The notes below the pieces were generated by a model. That model was not told the DNA's origin. It saw only the letters and a program-made list of their open reading frames with translations, and did no database searches. The position numbers and the translations under genes were made by a program. A DNA stretch of 64,000 bases from GCA-2733415 sp049614485 (GTDB taxonomy: Bacteria > Bacteroidota > Bacteroidia > Flavobacteriales > Flavobacteriaceae), in contig JBMZDR010000009.1 of NCBI GenBank assembly GCA_049614485.1, positions 1 to 64,000 of the forward strand. Direction: 5' to 3'. Shown here piece after piece: positions 16,483 to 25,101 of this stretch (its first letter is position 1; every line of letters starts with the position of its first letter).

Positions 16483-18133
16483 ACTGCTTGACATATTTAG
16501 CTTTCATGAAAACACCCCATTACTATTTACTCAAATAAGCTTTTGGATATTCTTTGCATTAATATATTTCATCTACGCCATAATATACAAGAAGAAATCA
16601 TTACGAATAACTTATTTGTTTGCTGTAAGTTTATTATTTTACTACAAAACAAGCGGTTTATTTATTGGAATTTTGCTCTTCAGTACAGTGAATGACTTCT
16701 TTATTGGGAAAGGAATTTATTATGCTTCTTCAAAAATCAGAAAGAAGATTTTAGTCACCATAAGTGTGTTTATCAATTTAGCAACACTGTGTTATTTTAA
16801 ATACGCTTATTTTTTCACAAACTCCTTTAACAGTCTTTTTAAAACGGACTATGATGTCATTAATCATTTAGCGTTATGGACAAACACCATTAGCCAACAC
16901 GACTATTTTACTGTAGATAGCATCATTTTACCAGTTGGTATTTCATTTTACACTTTTCAGACAATTAGCTACAGTGTTGACATATACCGAAATCAACTCA
17001 AACCACTTAATAATATTATTGATTTTGGTTTTTTTGTAAGTTTTTTCCCGCAGCTTGTAGCAGGACCAATAGTTAGAGCTGCTGATTTTATTCCGCAAAT
17101 AGCTAAAGACATAACCATTACCAAAAGTGATTTTGGAAAGGCGGTATACATGATTTTGATAGGTCTTATAAAAAAAATGGTATTTGCAGATTATATTGCA
17201 GCAAACTTTTTAGATCGTGTATTTGACGCTCCTGAAATGTTTTCAGGTTTCACCAACATCATGGCTTTATTCGGCTATTCATTACAAATTTACGGTGATT
17301 TTTCTGGCTATACTGACATCGCAATAGGTGTCGCTTTATTGATGGGTTACCAGTTGCCTAAAAACTTTAACTCACCATATAAAGCTGTTAATTGTGGTGA
17401 TTTCTGGAAACGTTGGCATATTTCACTATCTACATGGTTAAAGGATTATTTATACATTCCGCTAGGAGGAAACAGAAACGGTACAACTGCTTCTTACATT
17501 ATATGTTTAAGTTTTTTAACCTTACTTTTAATAGCCTTGAAAAGCTACACATACACCCTATTAATTATAGGTGTGTTGGTAGCAGCAATGTTGTTGTGTT
17601 TAATAATTCCAAAAATCATTAAGCATTTTAACACCAACATCAATATATTACTAACCATGTTAATTGGCGGTTTATGGCACGGCGCATCTTGGAAATTTGT
17701 AATTTGGGGAGGCTTAAATGGTTTAGGAATATTAGTGTACAAATATTGGCGGCAGGTAAGTCCGTACGAAAAAAGCAATTCATCGTTAGCTTTGGTTTGG
17801 AAAATTGGAATTACATTCCTATTTATCACCTTTACACGAGTGTATTTTAGAGGAAATAGCATGGCACATATTAGCAAACAATACCATCAAATTTGCTATA
17901 ACATGGATTTAAACAACGCGCTACAATTATTTATAGAATATAAAAATGTGTTCATTATCATGGCCCTAGGTTATGTTTCACATTGGCTACCATATCGTTT
18001 TAAAAACGCCTTGCAATTACAATTTATCAACAGTCATTTCGCTATTAAGGCACTTGTTGCCGTTGTAGTTGCTGTAGCGTGTTACCAAACTTACGCAGCA
18101 GAATTTCAACCGTTTATATATTTCCAGTTTTAA
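16475..18133 (+). CDS. MBOAT family O-acyltransferase (AlgI type)
   Basis: The 552-residue inner-membrane protein has about 11-13 membrane segments and the AlgI core. FFPQLVAGPIVRAADFIPQI is near residues 190-209, YGDFSGYTDIAIG near 273-285, FWKRWHISLSTWLKDYLYIPLGG holds His315, and GGLWHGASW holds His402. The two histidines are the conserved active-site residues of the family. Such proteins move acyl groups from cytosolic donors to the periplasmic side. It starts at TTG 16475, overlapping the previous gene by eight bases, with AAAGGA about six bases upstream. The TTG is preferred because the N-terminal helix begins just after it. The polymer modified is not identified. Confidence 0.9.
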   Translation: MNKLLDIFSFHENTPLLFTQISFWIFFALIYFIYAIIYKKKSLRITYLFAVSLLFYYKTSGLFIGILLFSTVNDFFIGKGIYYASSKIRKKILVTISVFINLATLCYFKYAYFFTNSFNSLFKTDYDVINHLALWTNTISQHDYFTVDSIILPVGISFYTFQTISYSVDIYRNQLKPLNNIIDFGFFVSFFPQLVAGPIVRAADFIPQIAKDITITKSDFGKAVYMILIGLIKKMVFADYIAANFLDRVFDAPEMFSGFTNIMALFGYSLQIYGDFSGYTDIAIGVALLMGYQLPKNFNSPYKAVNCGDFWKRWHISLSTWLKDYLYIPLGGNRNGTTASYIICLSFLTLLLIALKSYTYTLLIIGVLVAAMLLCLIIPKIIKHFNTNINILLTMLIGGLWHGASWKFVIWGGLNGLGILVYKYWRQVSPYEKSNSSLALVWKIGITFLFITFTRVYFRGNSMAHISKQYHQICYNMDLNNALQLFIEYKNVFIIMALGYVSHWLPYRFKNALQLQFINSHFAIKALVAVVVAVACYQTYAAEFQPFIYFQF

Positions 18134-18217
18134 AGACTTTAATAGACTCTTAAAAAAAGTAGTATTAGTTACCCATAATGACATAACTGTATAAATAAGA
18201 GACTTGATATTTTCAAG

Positions 18218-18268
18218 AAAAAACACGCTCTAAAGAAAAACGTTTAACACGAATTGGAGCATGTTTTT
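18218..18268 (+). terminator. Possible terminator of the MBOAT operon
   Basis: AAAAACACGCTC (from 18218) can pair with GAGCATGTTTTT (18257-18268) with one C/A mismatch and a loop of about 26 bases. The final T run is short. The rest of the 18134-18402 spacer shows no gene. Confidence 0.4.
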
Positions 18269-18402
18269 AAACATATACTCACGGATTTTTTTCTTTGATT
18301 CAGTTTCTTTTGCTAACTTAGTTAAGATCAACTCTGCCAGCCATACCAAATCAGGCTGACAATCATTTAAACTAAAGTGATAAATACTAATATTTTGATT
18401 TT

Positions 18403-19335
18403 ATGCACAAGCCTGTAATTTGGCAAATATCAGCGTTACATATAGCAGACAACAGAACTCTAATTAGTGGTGTGCTTTTAAATGACATGCCATATCGTTA
18501 TTCCAAATCAATTAGCGCGGTTAGCAATCTGTTGAAATTAAGCAAATCATATTTTACAAGCCCTTCTACAGGTGTTAATATTTCAATTACATCAAACAGA
18601 AATACATTAGAAACAACGACAGATAAAAATGGCTGTTTTGAAATTATTACAAATAGTCTACACAAAGGAACTCTTGAAATACGCATTTCAAACACTTTAG
18701 AAACACTTCAAACTATACAAGTTTATCCAATTATTCAAAAAAACTCAACAAGTAAGTTTGATATTATTTCTGATATTGATGAAACACTTATTACATCATA
18801 CACAGCACATCTATTTAAGCGTATTAGCACATTAATGTTTATTACCCCATATAAAAGAAAGCCTATTTACTTAACTCAAAACTTACTCGAAAAGTTTCGT
18901 AAACATGACACACGTGTTATTTATATTTCTAAAAGTGAAAGTAATTTGTTTGGCATGTTAACTACTTTTATTGAGCATCATAAGTTACCTCAAGGACATC
19001 TTTTTTTAACGCCTTATTTAAAATTTAGACAGATTTTTAAACCTAAACTCGCTGATTACAAGTTAAATAAAATTCGTTTCATGCTAAAAAACACAGGAAA
19101 CAAAAAGTACATTCTTTTAGGCGATGATAGTCAAAAAGATATTGAAATATACACTAAAATAGCTCAGGAATTTCCAGAAAGCATCCTCAAAATAGTTATC
19201 AGACAAACAAAACAAGAACTGCTTCCTGTACACAAAAAATTGATCGAAAGTCTAAAAAAAATAGGGGTTTCTGTGCTTTGTTTTAATGATCAAAATGACA
19301 TTAATATATTGAATGACCTTAACGTTTTAATATAA
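18403..19335 (+). CDS. App1-type phosphatase (DUF2183)
   Basis: The 310-residue protein belongs to the family of the catalytic domain of yeast App1, a Mg2+-dependent phosphatidate phosphatase of the HAD superfamily. The HAD-like motif is ISDIDETLITS with Asp124 and Asp126; later come VIYISKSESNLFG (about 181-193) and YILLGDDSQKDIEIY (about 236-250). Family members usually read SDIDDT and ISxSPWN, so this copy differs at the second acid (Glu127) and in the serine motif. There is no signal peptide. It is followed after seven bases by a lipid kinase gene of opposite expected activity. Lipid substrate is inferred. Confidence 0.82.
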   Translation: MHKPVIWQISALHIADNRTLISGVLLNDMPYRYSKSISAVSNLLKLSKSYFTSPSTGVNISITSNRNTLETTTDKNGCFEIITNSLHKGTLEIRISNTLETLQTIQVYPIIQKNSTSKFDIISDIDETLITSYTAHLFKRISTLMFITPYKRKPIYLTQNLLEKFRKHDTRVIYISKSESNLFGMLTTFIEHHKLPQGHLFLTPYLKFRQIFKPKLADYKLNKIRFMLKNTGNKKYILLGDDSQKDIEIYTKIAQEFPESILKIVIRQTKQELLPVHKKLIESLKKIGVSVLCFNDQNDINILNDLNVLI

Positions 19336-19342
19336 CCATTTT

Positions 19343-20239
19343 ATGAAATTATTATTTGTTGTAAACCCTATATCTGGTGGTGTAAATAAAGAACCATTCT
19401 TAAAAGAAGCAAAAAACTTATGTACCGTTTATGGCATTGATTACCGCATATTTAAAACCACTGGAGACAATGACAAAGAGAATTTACAACACACTTTACA
19501 AGAATATTCACCCAACAAAGTAGCTTCTGTAGGTGGTGATGGCACCACATTGCTAACAGCACTGGCTTTATTAGGCTCAGACTACCCGATGGGCATAATC
19601 CCTTTAGGCTCTGCTAACGGAATGGCTACAGAACTGTTTGTAAACCCAAAACCAATAGAAGCATTAAAAGACCTCATAATGTCTGAAAAAGTTGCAGGTC
19701 TTGACCTTATTAAGGTTAATGATGAGTTTTACACAACTCATATTGGAGACGTAGGCTTAAACGCCCAAATTGTGAAAGCCTATGAAGAAGATGACAATAG
19801 AGGCATGATTACCTACGCGAAATACTTTTTAGACGAAATGACTAAACTAAAAAAGTTTCCAGTACACATAAAAGCCAATGGTAAAATCTATCATGAAAAC
19901 GTTTTAATGGTAGGAATATGTAATGCCCGAAAATATGGTACTGGAGTACCGTTGAACAACAGTGGAAACCCAATGGATGGTAAGTATGAACTGGTTTTAA
20001 TCATGGACATCAGCACAAACTCCCTTTTAAAAGCAGGCTTATCAAAGTTTAATGAAGATTATTTTGACAACCAAACAAACAAAGTAATAGTTACTAAATA
20101 TTCAGAAATAGAGTTTGACAAACCACGTTTATTACAACTCGATGGAGAGGTTATTGGTGAGTTTAAAAAACTAAAAATCGAAATTCTTGAAGGGGCGATT
20201 AATTTAATTACTACTGCCAAAAATTTAAACTTGCACTAA
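19343..20239 (+). CDS. Diacylglycerol-kinase-type lipid kinase (YegS family)
   Basis: The 298-residue protein begins MKLLFVVNPISGG, the DAGK catalytic-domain opening. It carries the nucleotide-binding GGDGTT (Gly64-Thr69), PLGSANGMATEL (about 92-103) in place of the usual PxGTxND, and GDVGLNAQIVKAYEE. The C-terminal beta domain ends with LLQLDGEVIG, also typical. The family phosphorylates diacylglycerol or related lipids with ATP at the inner membrane. The GSANGM variant occurs in some bacterial YegS-like proteins and leaves the substrate open. It forms a likely two-gene unit with the App1-type phosphatase. Confidence 0.87.
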   Translation: MKLLFVVNPISGGVNKEPFLKEAKNLCTVYGIDYRIFKTTGDNDKENLQHTLQEYSPNKVASVGGDGTTLLTALALLGSDYPMGIIPLGSANGMATELFVNPKPIEALKDLIMSEKVAGLDLIKVNDEFYTTHIGDVGLNAQIVKAYEEDDNRGMITYAKYFLDEMTKLKKFPVHIKANGKIYHENVLMVGICNARKYGTGVPLNNSGNPMDGKYELVLIMDISTNSLLKAGLSKFNEDYFDNQTNKVIVTKYSEIEFDKPRLLQLDGEVIGEFKKLKIEILEGAINLITTAKNLNLH

Positions 20240-20264
20240 AAAGATAAACCATCAGTTACTTTTG
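20231..20264 (+). promoter_or_regulatory. Promoter of the APC permease gene
   Basis: TTG (20231-20233), 23 bases, TACTTTTG (20257-20264); the ATG follows 39 bases later. The TTG lies inside the 3' end of the kinase gene. The permease may therefore be transcribed on its own as well as by read-through. Confidence 0.6.
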
Positions 20265-20303
20265 TTTTGCAATTTGACTAATAACATTTGAAGATCATTA
20301 TTT

Positions 20304-22064
20304 ATGGGAAAACAGAAAAAACTGTCAGTCTTAGCGTCAACTGCAATATGCGGAAATGACATCAGTTCTTCCGTATTGTATGTCTCTGCACTAGCTATAG
20401 CATTTGCAGGGCAATACGCATGGGTTACTTTACTTATTGTATCATTTGTTCTTTTTTTATTTAGAAAAATATATGGTGAAGTTGTAGGGGCATTACCTCT
20501 TAACGGAGGAGCTTATAACGCGTTATTAAACACCACTAGCAAATCTGTCGCCTCATTTGCAGCCACCTTAACACTGTTATCTTATATGACAACAGCAGTT
20601 ATTTCTGCAAATGAGGCTATTCATTACCTCCATCATTTAATTCCTGTCATTCCTATAATTATAACTACCATAATTTTACTTAGTTTTTTTGCAGTACTTA
20701 CTATAAGTGGTGTTTCAGAATCCTCCAAATTAGCTATTGCTATTTTTATTTTTCACCTTACATCTTTTGCAATTTTATGTGGATTTATCATTTTATTCCT
20801 TTTTAATAATGGTATTGAAACATTTGTTGAAAATTGGCATTTACCAACCACTGGCGGAAGTATTACTAATGCTATTTTTCTTGGGTTTTCAGCGTCAATG
20901 CTTGGTGTTTCCGGATTTGAAAGTTCTGCTAATTTTGTAGAAGAGCAACAAAAAGGGGTGTTTCCTAAAACCTTAAAAAATATGTGGGTGGTTGTGAGTA
21001 TCATCAACCCTCTAGCCGCATTATTTGCCCTTTCATTATTTGCGCTACCTCTTTTACAAAGTGATGAATATCAAAACACCTTATTAATTGAAATGGCATC
21101 ACAAGTTGGTGGTAATTGGTTAGCAATTTTAATCGCAATTGATGCTTTCTTAGTTCTTAGTGGAGCTGTACTTACAAGTTTTGTTGGGGTTTCAGGATTA
21201 TTAGAACGTATGGCTCTTGACCGTATTTTACCTCAATATTTTTTAAAGAAAAATAAAAAAGGAAGTTCGTACCGCATCATTATTGTTTTTTTACTTTTAA
21301 CAGTATCTGTTCTACTTATTACTAATGGAAATGTAAAACTATTGGCTGGAGTTTATACCATTTCATTTTTGTCTGTTATGGCTCTTTTTGGAATAGGAAA
21401 CATCTTATTAAAGGTGAAACGAAATAGCTTGCCGCGCCCTGAAAAAGCGAGTTGGCCGTCTATTACAATCGCTATCACAGCTGTTATAATTGCCTTAACA
21501 GGTAATATAATTATGAAACCTAAGAATGGTATTCCGAGTAATTTATCAGTTTTTCTTGAATACTTTATCCCATCTATTATTTTAATTTTAATAATGCTCA
21601 ACAGAACCACTTTACTTAAACTTCTACTAAAAATCATACATTATGCTTTTGATCCTTTTAGAAGTTTAATTTTAAAAACTGATAAAAAAATACTCACTAT
21701 CATTGACGACATCAACTCTCAAGAATTTGTTTATTTCACCAAAGATGATGATGTTGCAACACTAAATAAAGTAATGCTCTACATTAAAAGAAACGAACAC
21801 ACAAGGAAACTAAAAGTTGTTACAGCAACAAAAAACGAAAAACCAATTACAAGTCAATTTAGAAACGACATTAATGTTGTTGATAGGGAATATCCTATGA
21901 TTAAAATTGATTTTATTGAGATAGACGATTACTTTAGCCCCCAATTAATTAATAGACTATCAAAAGAATGGAATATACCCATCAACTTTATGTTTATCGG
22001 CTCTCCTGGTGATCATTTTCCTTATAAAATTGAAGACTTAGGTGGTGTTCGATTAATCATTTAA
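20304..22064 (+). CDS. APC superfamily amino-acid/polyamine permease with C-terminal soluble domain
   Basis: The 586-residue inner-membrane protein has about 12 membrane segments over residues 10-440. It opens with LASTAICGNDISSSVLYVSALAI, the unwound first helix typical of APC transporters, followed by EVVGALPLNGGAYNAL. FLGFSASMLGVSGFESSANFVEEQ is the sixth-helix region. A soluble domain of about 140 residues follows (446-586). The fold DKKILTIIDDINSQEFVYF...RKLKVVTATKN looks like a small alpha/beta regulatory domain. Substrate unknown. It lies downstream of the lipid phosphatase/kinase pair but has its own promoter. Confidence 0.87.
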   Translation: MGKQKKLSVLASTAICGNDISSSVLYVSALAIAFAGQYAWVTLLIVSFVLFLFRKIYGEVVGALPLNGGAYNALLNTTSKSVASFAATLTLLSYMTTAVISANEAIHYLHHLIPVIPIIITTIILLSFFAVLTISGVSESSKLAIAIFIFHLTSFAILCGFIILFLFNNGIETFVENWHLPTTGGSITNAIFLGFSASMLGVSGFESSANFVEEQQKGVFPKTLKNMWVVVSIINPLAALFALSLFALPLLQSDEYQNTLLIEMASQVGGNWLAILIAIDAFLVLSGAVLTSFVGVSGLLERMALDRILPQYFLKKNKKGSSYRIIIVFLLLTVSVLLITNGNVKLLAGVYTISFLSVMALFGIGNILLKVKRNSLPRPEKASWPSITIAITAVIIALTGNIIMKPKNGIPSNLSVFLEYFIPSIILILIMLNRTTLLKLLLKIIHYAFDPFRSLILKTDKKILTIIDDINSQEFVYFTKDDDVATLNKVMLYIKRNEHTRKLKVVTATKNEKPITSQFRNDINVVDREYPMIKIDFIEIDDYFSPQLINRLSKEWNIPINFMFIGSPGDHFPYKIEDLGGVRLII

Positions 22065-22162
22065 CAAAATAGATTTTTTACATAAAAAAATAACCTCTAA
22101 AGCAACTCTTGGAGTACGCTTAGAAACAACTTCAGTTAAAAAACGTAATAAAAACAACTAAT

Positions 22163-22894
22163 ATGAAACAGTATACCAACGCCATTATTTTTGGAATAGC
22201 CATAGTTGCTTCCTCCATATTTTTAGGAAAAGCTTACACAGACAGAAACAAAGTTGAAGGTGAAATTCAAGTGACAGGCTTAGGAAACACAGATTTTTCT
22301 TCAGATTTCATTGTTTGGGAAGGGAGTTTCGATGCACAGAATATCGATTTGAAACAAGCTTATGTAACTTTAGAACACAACAAATCTGTAGTCAATACCT
22401 ATTTAACAAACAAAGGTATTAGTACAGATCAGCTCATTTACAGCGCTGTAAAATCACATAAAAAAACCAAACAACTGTATTCTCAAAATGGAGATTATAT
22501 GGGTGATGAGTTTGTTGGTTATGTCCTCACACAATCAGTCCAAATAGAATCAAAAAATGTTGATAAAATTGAGAAAATATCAAGAGAAATTACTGAGCTA
22601 TTAAACCAAGGCGTGCAATTTTACTCAGAAGCCCCACGTTACTATTACACCAAATTAGCCGATTTAAAAATTGAAATGATTTCTAAAGCCACTGAGGACG
22701 CCAGGATACGAGCAGAAAAAATATCTGAGTTTTCAGGCGGTAAATTAGGCGACTTAGAATCTGCAAAAATGGGCGTGTTCCAAATCACAGGACAAAACTC
22801 TAAAGAAGGATACTCATGGGGCGGAACTTTTAACACGAGTTCAAGGGAAAAAACAGCGTCAATAACAATGAAACTAATCTATAAGGTAAACTAA
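22163..22894 (+). CDS. SIMPL domain-containing protein (DUF541)
   Basis: The 243-residue protein has an N-terminal hydrophobic segment (about residues 7-24), a signal anchor or signal peptide, and a SIMPL domain. VEGEIQVTGLGNTDFSSDFIVWEGSF is the opening strand pair, followed by alternating helices and strands, and ATEDARIRAEKISEFSGGKLGDL is the conserved helix and loop. Members of this family are periplasmic and form oligomers of the BP26 type; their role is unknown. It is followed by a 62-residue gene three bases later, so the two are probably cotranscribed. Confidence 0.87.
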   Translation: MKQYTNAIIFGIAIVASSIFLGKAYTDRNKVEGEIQVTGLGNTDFSSDFIVWEGSFDAQNIDLKQAYVTLEHNKSVVNTYLTNKGISTDQLIYSAVKSHKKTKQLYSQNGDYMGDEFVGYVLTQSVQIESKNVDKIEKISREITELLNQGVQFYSEAPRYYYTKLADLKIEMISKATEDARIRAEKISEFSGGKLGDLESAKMGVFQITGQNSKEGYSWGGTFNTSSREKTASITMKLIYKVN

Positions 22895-22897
22895 CTC

Positions 22898-23086
22898 ATG
22901 TACCCCTATCACAACAAAATAAAACAACGAATTAAGAATAATGAATTGGTGCGCTATGAATATGTAGAGCGGTACAAAAACATCAGTCCGTGTTTGGTGT
23001 TACATTTTAACACAGAACCTAAGATCAGGCCTATCAGAGAGCATAGGTTTGAAGAATACGAACAAATTTTTACTTCTCAAAAATAA
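22898..23086 (+). CDS. Small conserved protein of unknown function
   Basis: This 62-residue frame (MYPYHNKIKQRIKNNELVRY...) lies three bases after the SIMPL gene and ends one base before the ATG of the M24 peptidase gene. The packing and the dense mix of charged and aromatic residues (RYEYVERYKNISPCLVLHF, then IRPIREHRFEEYEQIF) support a real gene. It is probably cytosolic, with one cysteine and no known motif. I know no function for it. Confidence 0.65.
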   Translation: MYPYHNKIKQRIKNNELVRYEYVERYKNISPCLVLHFNTEPKIRPIREHRFEEYEQIFTSQK

Positions 23087-23087
23087 C

Positions 23088-23765
23088 ATGTCTAACATCT
23101 ATCAAAATTTAGTTGAAGCCGAAACAAAAGCACTCACACTCTTTAAAGCAATTGAAGATCGCACATTAGTCAGGGCAGGAAAAACTGAACGCGAACTAAA
23201 CATAGAAGTTTACAACCTAGCTTTTGAGTTGTTTGGCATCAAAAAATTCTGGCACAAACGTATTGTACGTTCTGGAAAAAACACGCTGTTGCCTTACAAG
23301 GAAAACCCGCCTATATTAACACTACAAGATAATGATGTTGTATTCTTTGATTTCGGCCCTGTATTTGACGATTGGGAAGCAGATATTGGCAGAACCTATG
23401 TATTAGGCACAAACGACAGAAAACTAAAACTACAACGCGATGTTGAACTCGCTTGGCAAGAAGGGAAAGCTTTTTATCAAGAGAACAAACACACTATAAC
23501 CGGCGCCGAGTTTTACAACTATACAAAAGCATTGGCTGAAAAATACGGATGGACTTATGGCAACGCACATTGCGGGCATTTGGTAGGAAACTTCCCTCAT
23601 GAAAAAATTCTTGGTGAAGATGAAATTAACTACATTCACCCCAACAACCATAACTTAATGAATGATAAAGATATTTTAGGTCAAGAACGCTTTTGGATTT
23701 ATGAAATCCATTTTATTGATAGTACTCTAGAAATTGGCGGTTTTTATGAACAGCTCGTATCTTAA
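23088..23765 (+). CDS. M24 family metallopeptidase (pita-bread fold)
   Basis: I start the protein at MSNIYQNLVEAE (23088), one base after the upstream stop, for 225 residues; an in-frame ATG at 23049 lies inside the previous gene. The five metal ligands of M24 enzymes (aminopeptidase P and methionine aminopeptidase class) can be seen. Asp occurs in FFDFGPVFDDW and in ADIGRTYV, His in CGHLVGNFPHE, and two Glu in IYEIHFID and LEIGGFYEQ. It lacks the N-terminal domain of aminopeptidase P, and the loops differ from MetAP, so the substrate is open. Some M24 relatives have no peptidase activity. Confidence 0.83.
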   Translation: MSNIYQNLVEAETKALTLFKAIEDRTLVRAGKTERELNIEVYNLAFELFGIKKFWHKRIVRSGKNTLLPYKENPPILTLQDNDVVFFDFGPVFDDWEADIGRTYVLGTNDRKLKLQRDVELAWQEGKAFYQENKHTITGAEFYNYTKALAEKYGWTYGNAHCGHLVGNFPHEKILGEDEINYIHPNNHNLMNDKDILGQERFWIYEIHFIDSTLEIGGFYEQLVS

Positions 23766-23804
23766 ACAAAAAAGAGCCACTTTTTAAATAGTGGCTCTTT
23801 TTGT
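23766..23804. terminator. Bidirectional terminator
   Basis: ACAAAAAAGAGCCACT (from 23766) pairs with AGTGGCTCTTTTTGT (23790-23804) with one bulged A. It lies between the convergent M24 and GlmU-like genes. Confidence 0.92.
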
Positions 23805-23820
23805 ATAAATCTATATCTAA

Positions 23821-24996
23821 TTAATCTTTTCTGTACTTAGATGTTTCTTCAAACACATGCGTTAAAATAGCAGCATCTGCGTCTGAAAATTCCAGACCTC
23901 TACGCGCCATAACTACCTCAGCAACTTCAAATGCTTTTTTGGTTAAGTATGTTGTAAATCCTGAGTTTCCGCCCCAACTGTAACTTGGTATAAAATTTCT
24001 TGGAAATCCGCCACCAAAAATATTTGATGATACCCCAACAACGGTTCCTGTATTAAACATGGTATTGATGCCACACTTAGAATGATCTCCCATCATTAAA
24101 CCACAGAACTGTAAACCAGTTTTTGCGAAATTTTCGGTTTCATAACTCCACAAACGCACCTCGGCATAGTTATTCTTCAAATTTGAATTGTTAGAATCGG
24201 CACCAATATTACACCATTCTCCTAAAACAGAGTTTCCTAAAAAGCCATCATGACCTTTGTTAGAAAACCCGAATATTACAGAGTTGTTAACCTCACCCCC
24301 AACTTTACTTTCAGGGCCAATGGTGGTTCCTCCATAAATTTTAGCCCCCATTTTTAATGTAGCATGTTCACACAATGCAAACGGGCCACGAACATTACAC
24401 CCCTCCATGATTTGAGCATCTTTAGCAATATAAATAGGCCCATTAGAGGCGTTTAAGGTTGAAAATAACACTTGTGCACCTTCTTCAATGAAAATATTAT
24501 CAGGATTCACACACTGCACACCTTCAGGTATAGGTTGCGATTCTCTATCTTCTGTTAACAACTTGAAATCTTCTTGAATAGCATGGGCGTTTTTAGAAAA
24601 AATATCCCACGTATTTTCAATGCGCGTATACTCACAATCTACTTCAAAAACTTCATAGGTGTCAAAATCTACTTCTTCTTGTGATGCTGTAGTGTAGAAT
24701 GCTAACATTTCATCATCACATAAGATGGCTTGATTCTCTGAAAGATTTTTTATCATATTCACCAAGTCTTCATTTGGCAAAAAAGACGCGTTAATCATAA
24801 CATTTTCTTCCAGTTCAACCATTGGATACTTTTCAGATAAGTAATCTTCAGTAATTGTAGTTGTTGTAAACCCTAAGAATTTCTCCCATTTTTCTCTAAT
24901 CGTTAAAATTCCAACGCGGATATCAGCAACTGGTCTTGTATATGTAAATGGCAGTAGTTGGTTTCTTACTGTACCATCAAAAAGAATATAATTCAT
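23821..24996 (-). CDS. GlmU-like protein with left-handed beta-helix
   Basis: The 391-residue protein is a Bacteroidota relative of GlmU. The C-terminal 200 residues form a hexapeptide-repeat helix: NIFIEEGAQVLF, GPIYIAKDAQIMEGCNVRG, GAKIYGGTTIGPESKVGG, NSVLGEWCNIGADSNNSN and CGINTMFNTGTVVG. The N-terminal half (PFTYTRPVADIRVGILTIREKWE) resembles a sugar nucleotidyltransferase but lacks the usual G-x-G-T-R-M loop. The likely role is in sugar-nucleotide or amino-sugar metabolism. A -7 box lies at 25020-25027. Whether either half is catalytic is uncertain. Confidence 0.8.
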   Translation of the reverse strand: MNYILFDGTVRNQLLPFTYTRPVADIRVGILTIREKWEKFLGFTTTTITEDYLSEKYPMVELEENVMINASFLPNEDLVNMIKNLSENQAILCDDEMLAFYTTASQEEVDFDTYEVFEVDCEYTRIENTWDIFSKNAHAIQEDFKLLTEDRESQPIPEGVQCVNPDNIFIEEGAQVLFSTLNASNGPIYIAKDAQIMEGCNVRGPFALCEHATLKMGAKIYGGTTIGPESKVGGEVNNSVIFGFSNKGHDGFLGNSVLGEWCNIGADSNNSNLKNNYAEVRLWSYETENFAKTGLQFCGLMMGDHSKCGINTMFNTGTVVGVSSNIFGGGFPRNFIPSYSWGGNSGFTTYLTKKAFEVAEVVMARRGLEFSDADAAILTHVFEETSKYRKD

Positions 24997-25019
24997 AGTG
25001 TTAGCTAAAGTTTAAGTAC

Positions 25020-25027
25020 CAAAGTTA
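25020..25027 (-). promoter_or_regulatory. Candidate -7 box for the GlmU-like gene
   Basis: On the minus strand this reads TAACTTTG (TAnnTTTG), 23 bases before the ATG. No TTG at the usual distance. Confidence 0.5.
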
Positions 25028-25046
25028 AGTTTTAAAATGCAAGTAT

Positions 25047-25080
25047 AAAAAAAAAGCCTTCGATTTCTCGAAGGCTTTTT
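25047..25080 (-). terminator. Terminator of rpmE2
   Basis: AAGCCTTCGA (from 25055) pairs with TCGAAGGCTT across a four-base loop, with A runs to the left that become the U tract on the minus strand. It ends the L31 transcript before the GlmU-like gene. Confidence 0.9.
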
Positions 25081-25101
25081 CTATGTCTAAAATTCAAAAA
25101 A

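Noticed and set aside
17545..17877. Minus-strand open frame of 110 codons
   Set aside because: It is antisense to the membrane segments and catalytic His of the MBOAT protein. Hydrophobic plus-strand codons commonly leave such frames open.
18337..18362. Weak hairpin TGCCAGCC/GGCTGACA upstream of the App1-type gene
   Set aside because: Only eight base pairs with one mismatch and no conserved regulatory setting; I could not tell it from chance.
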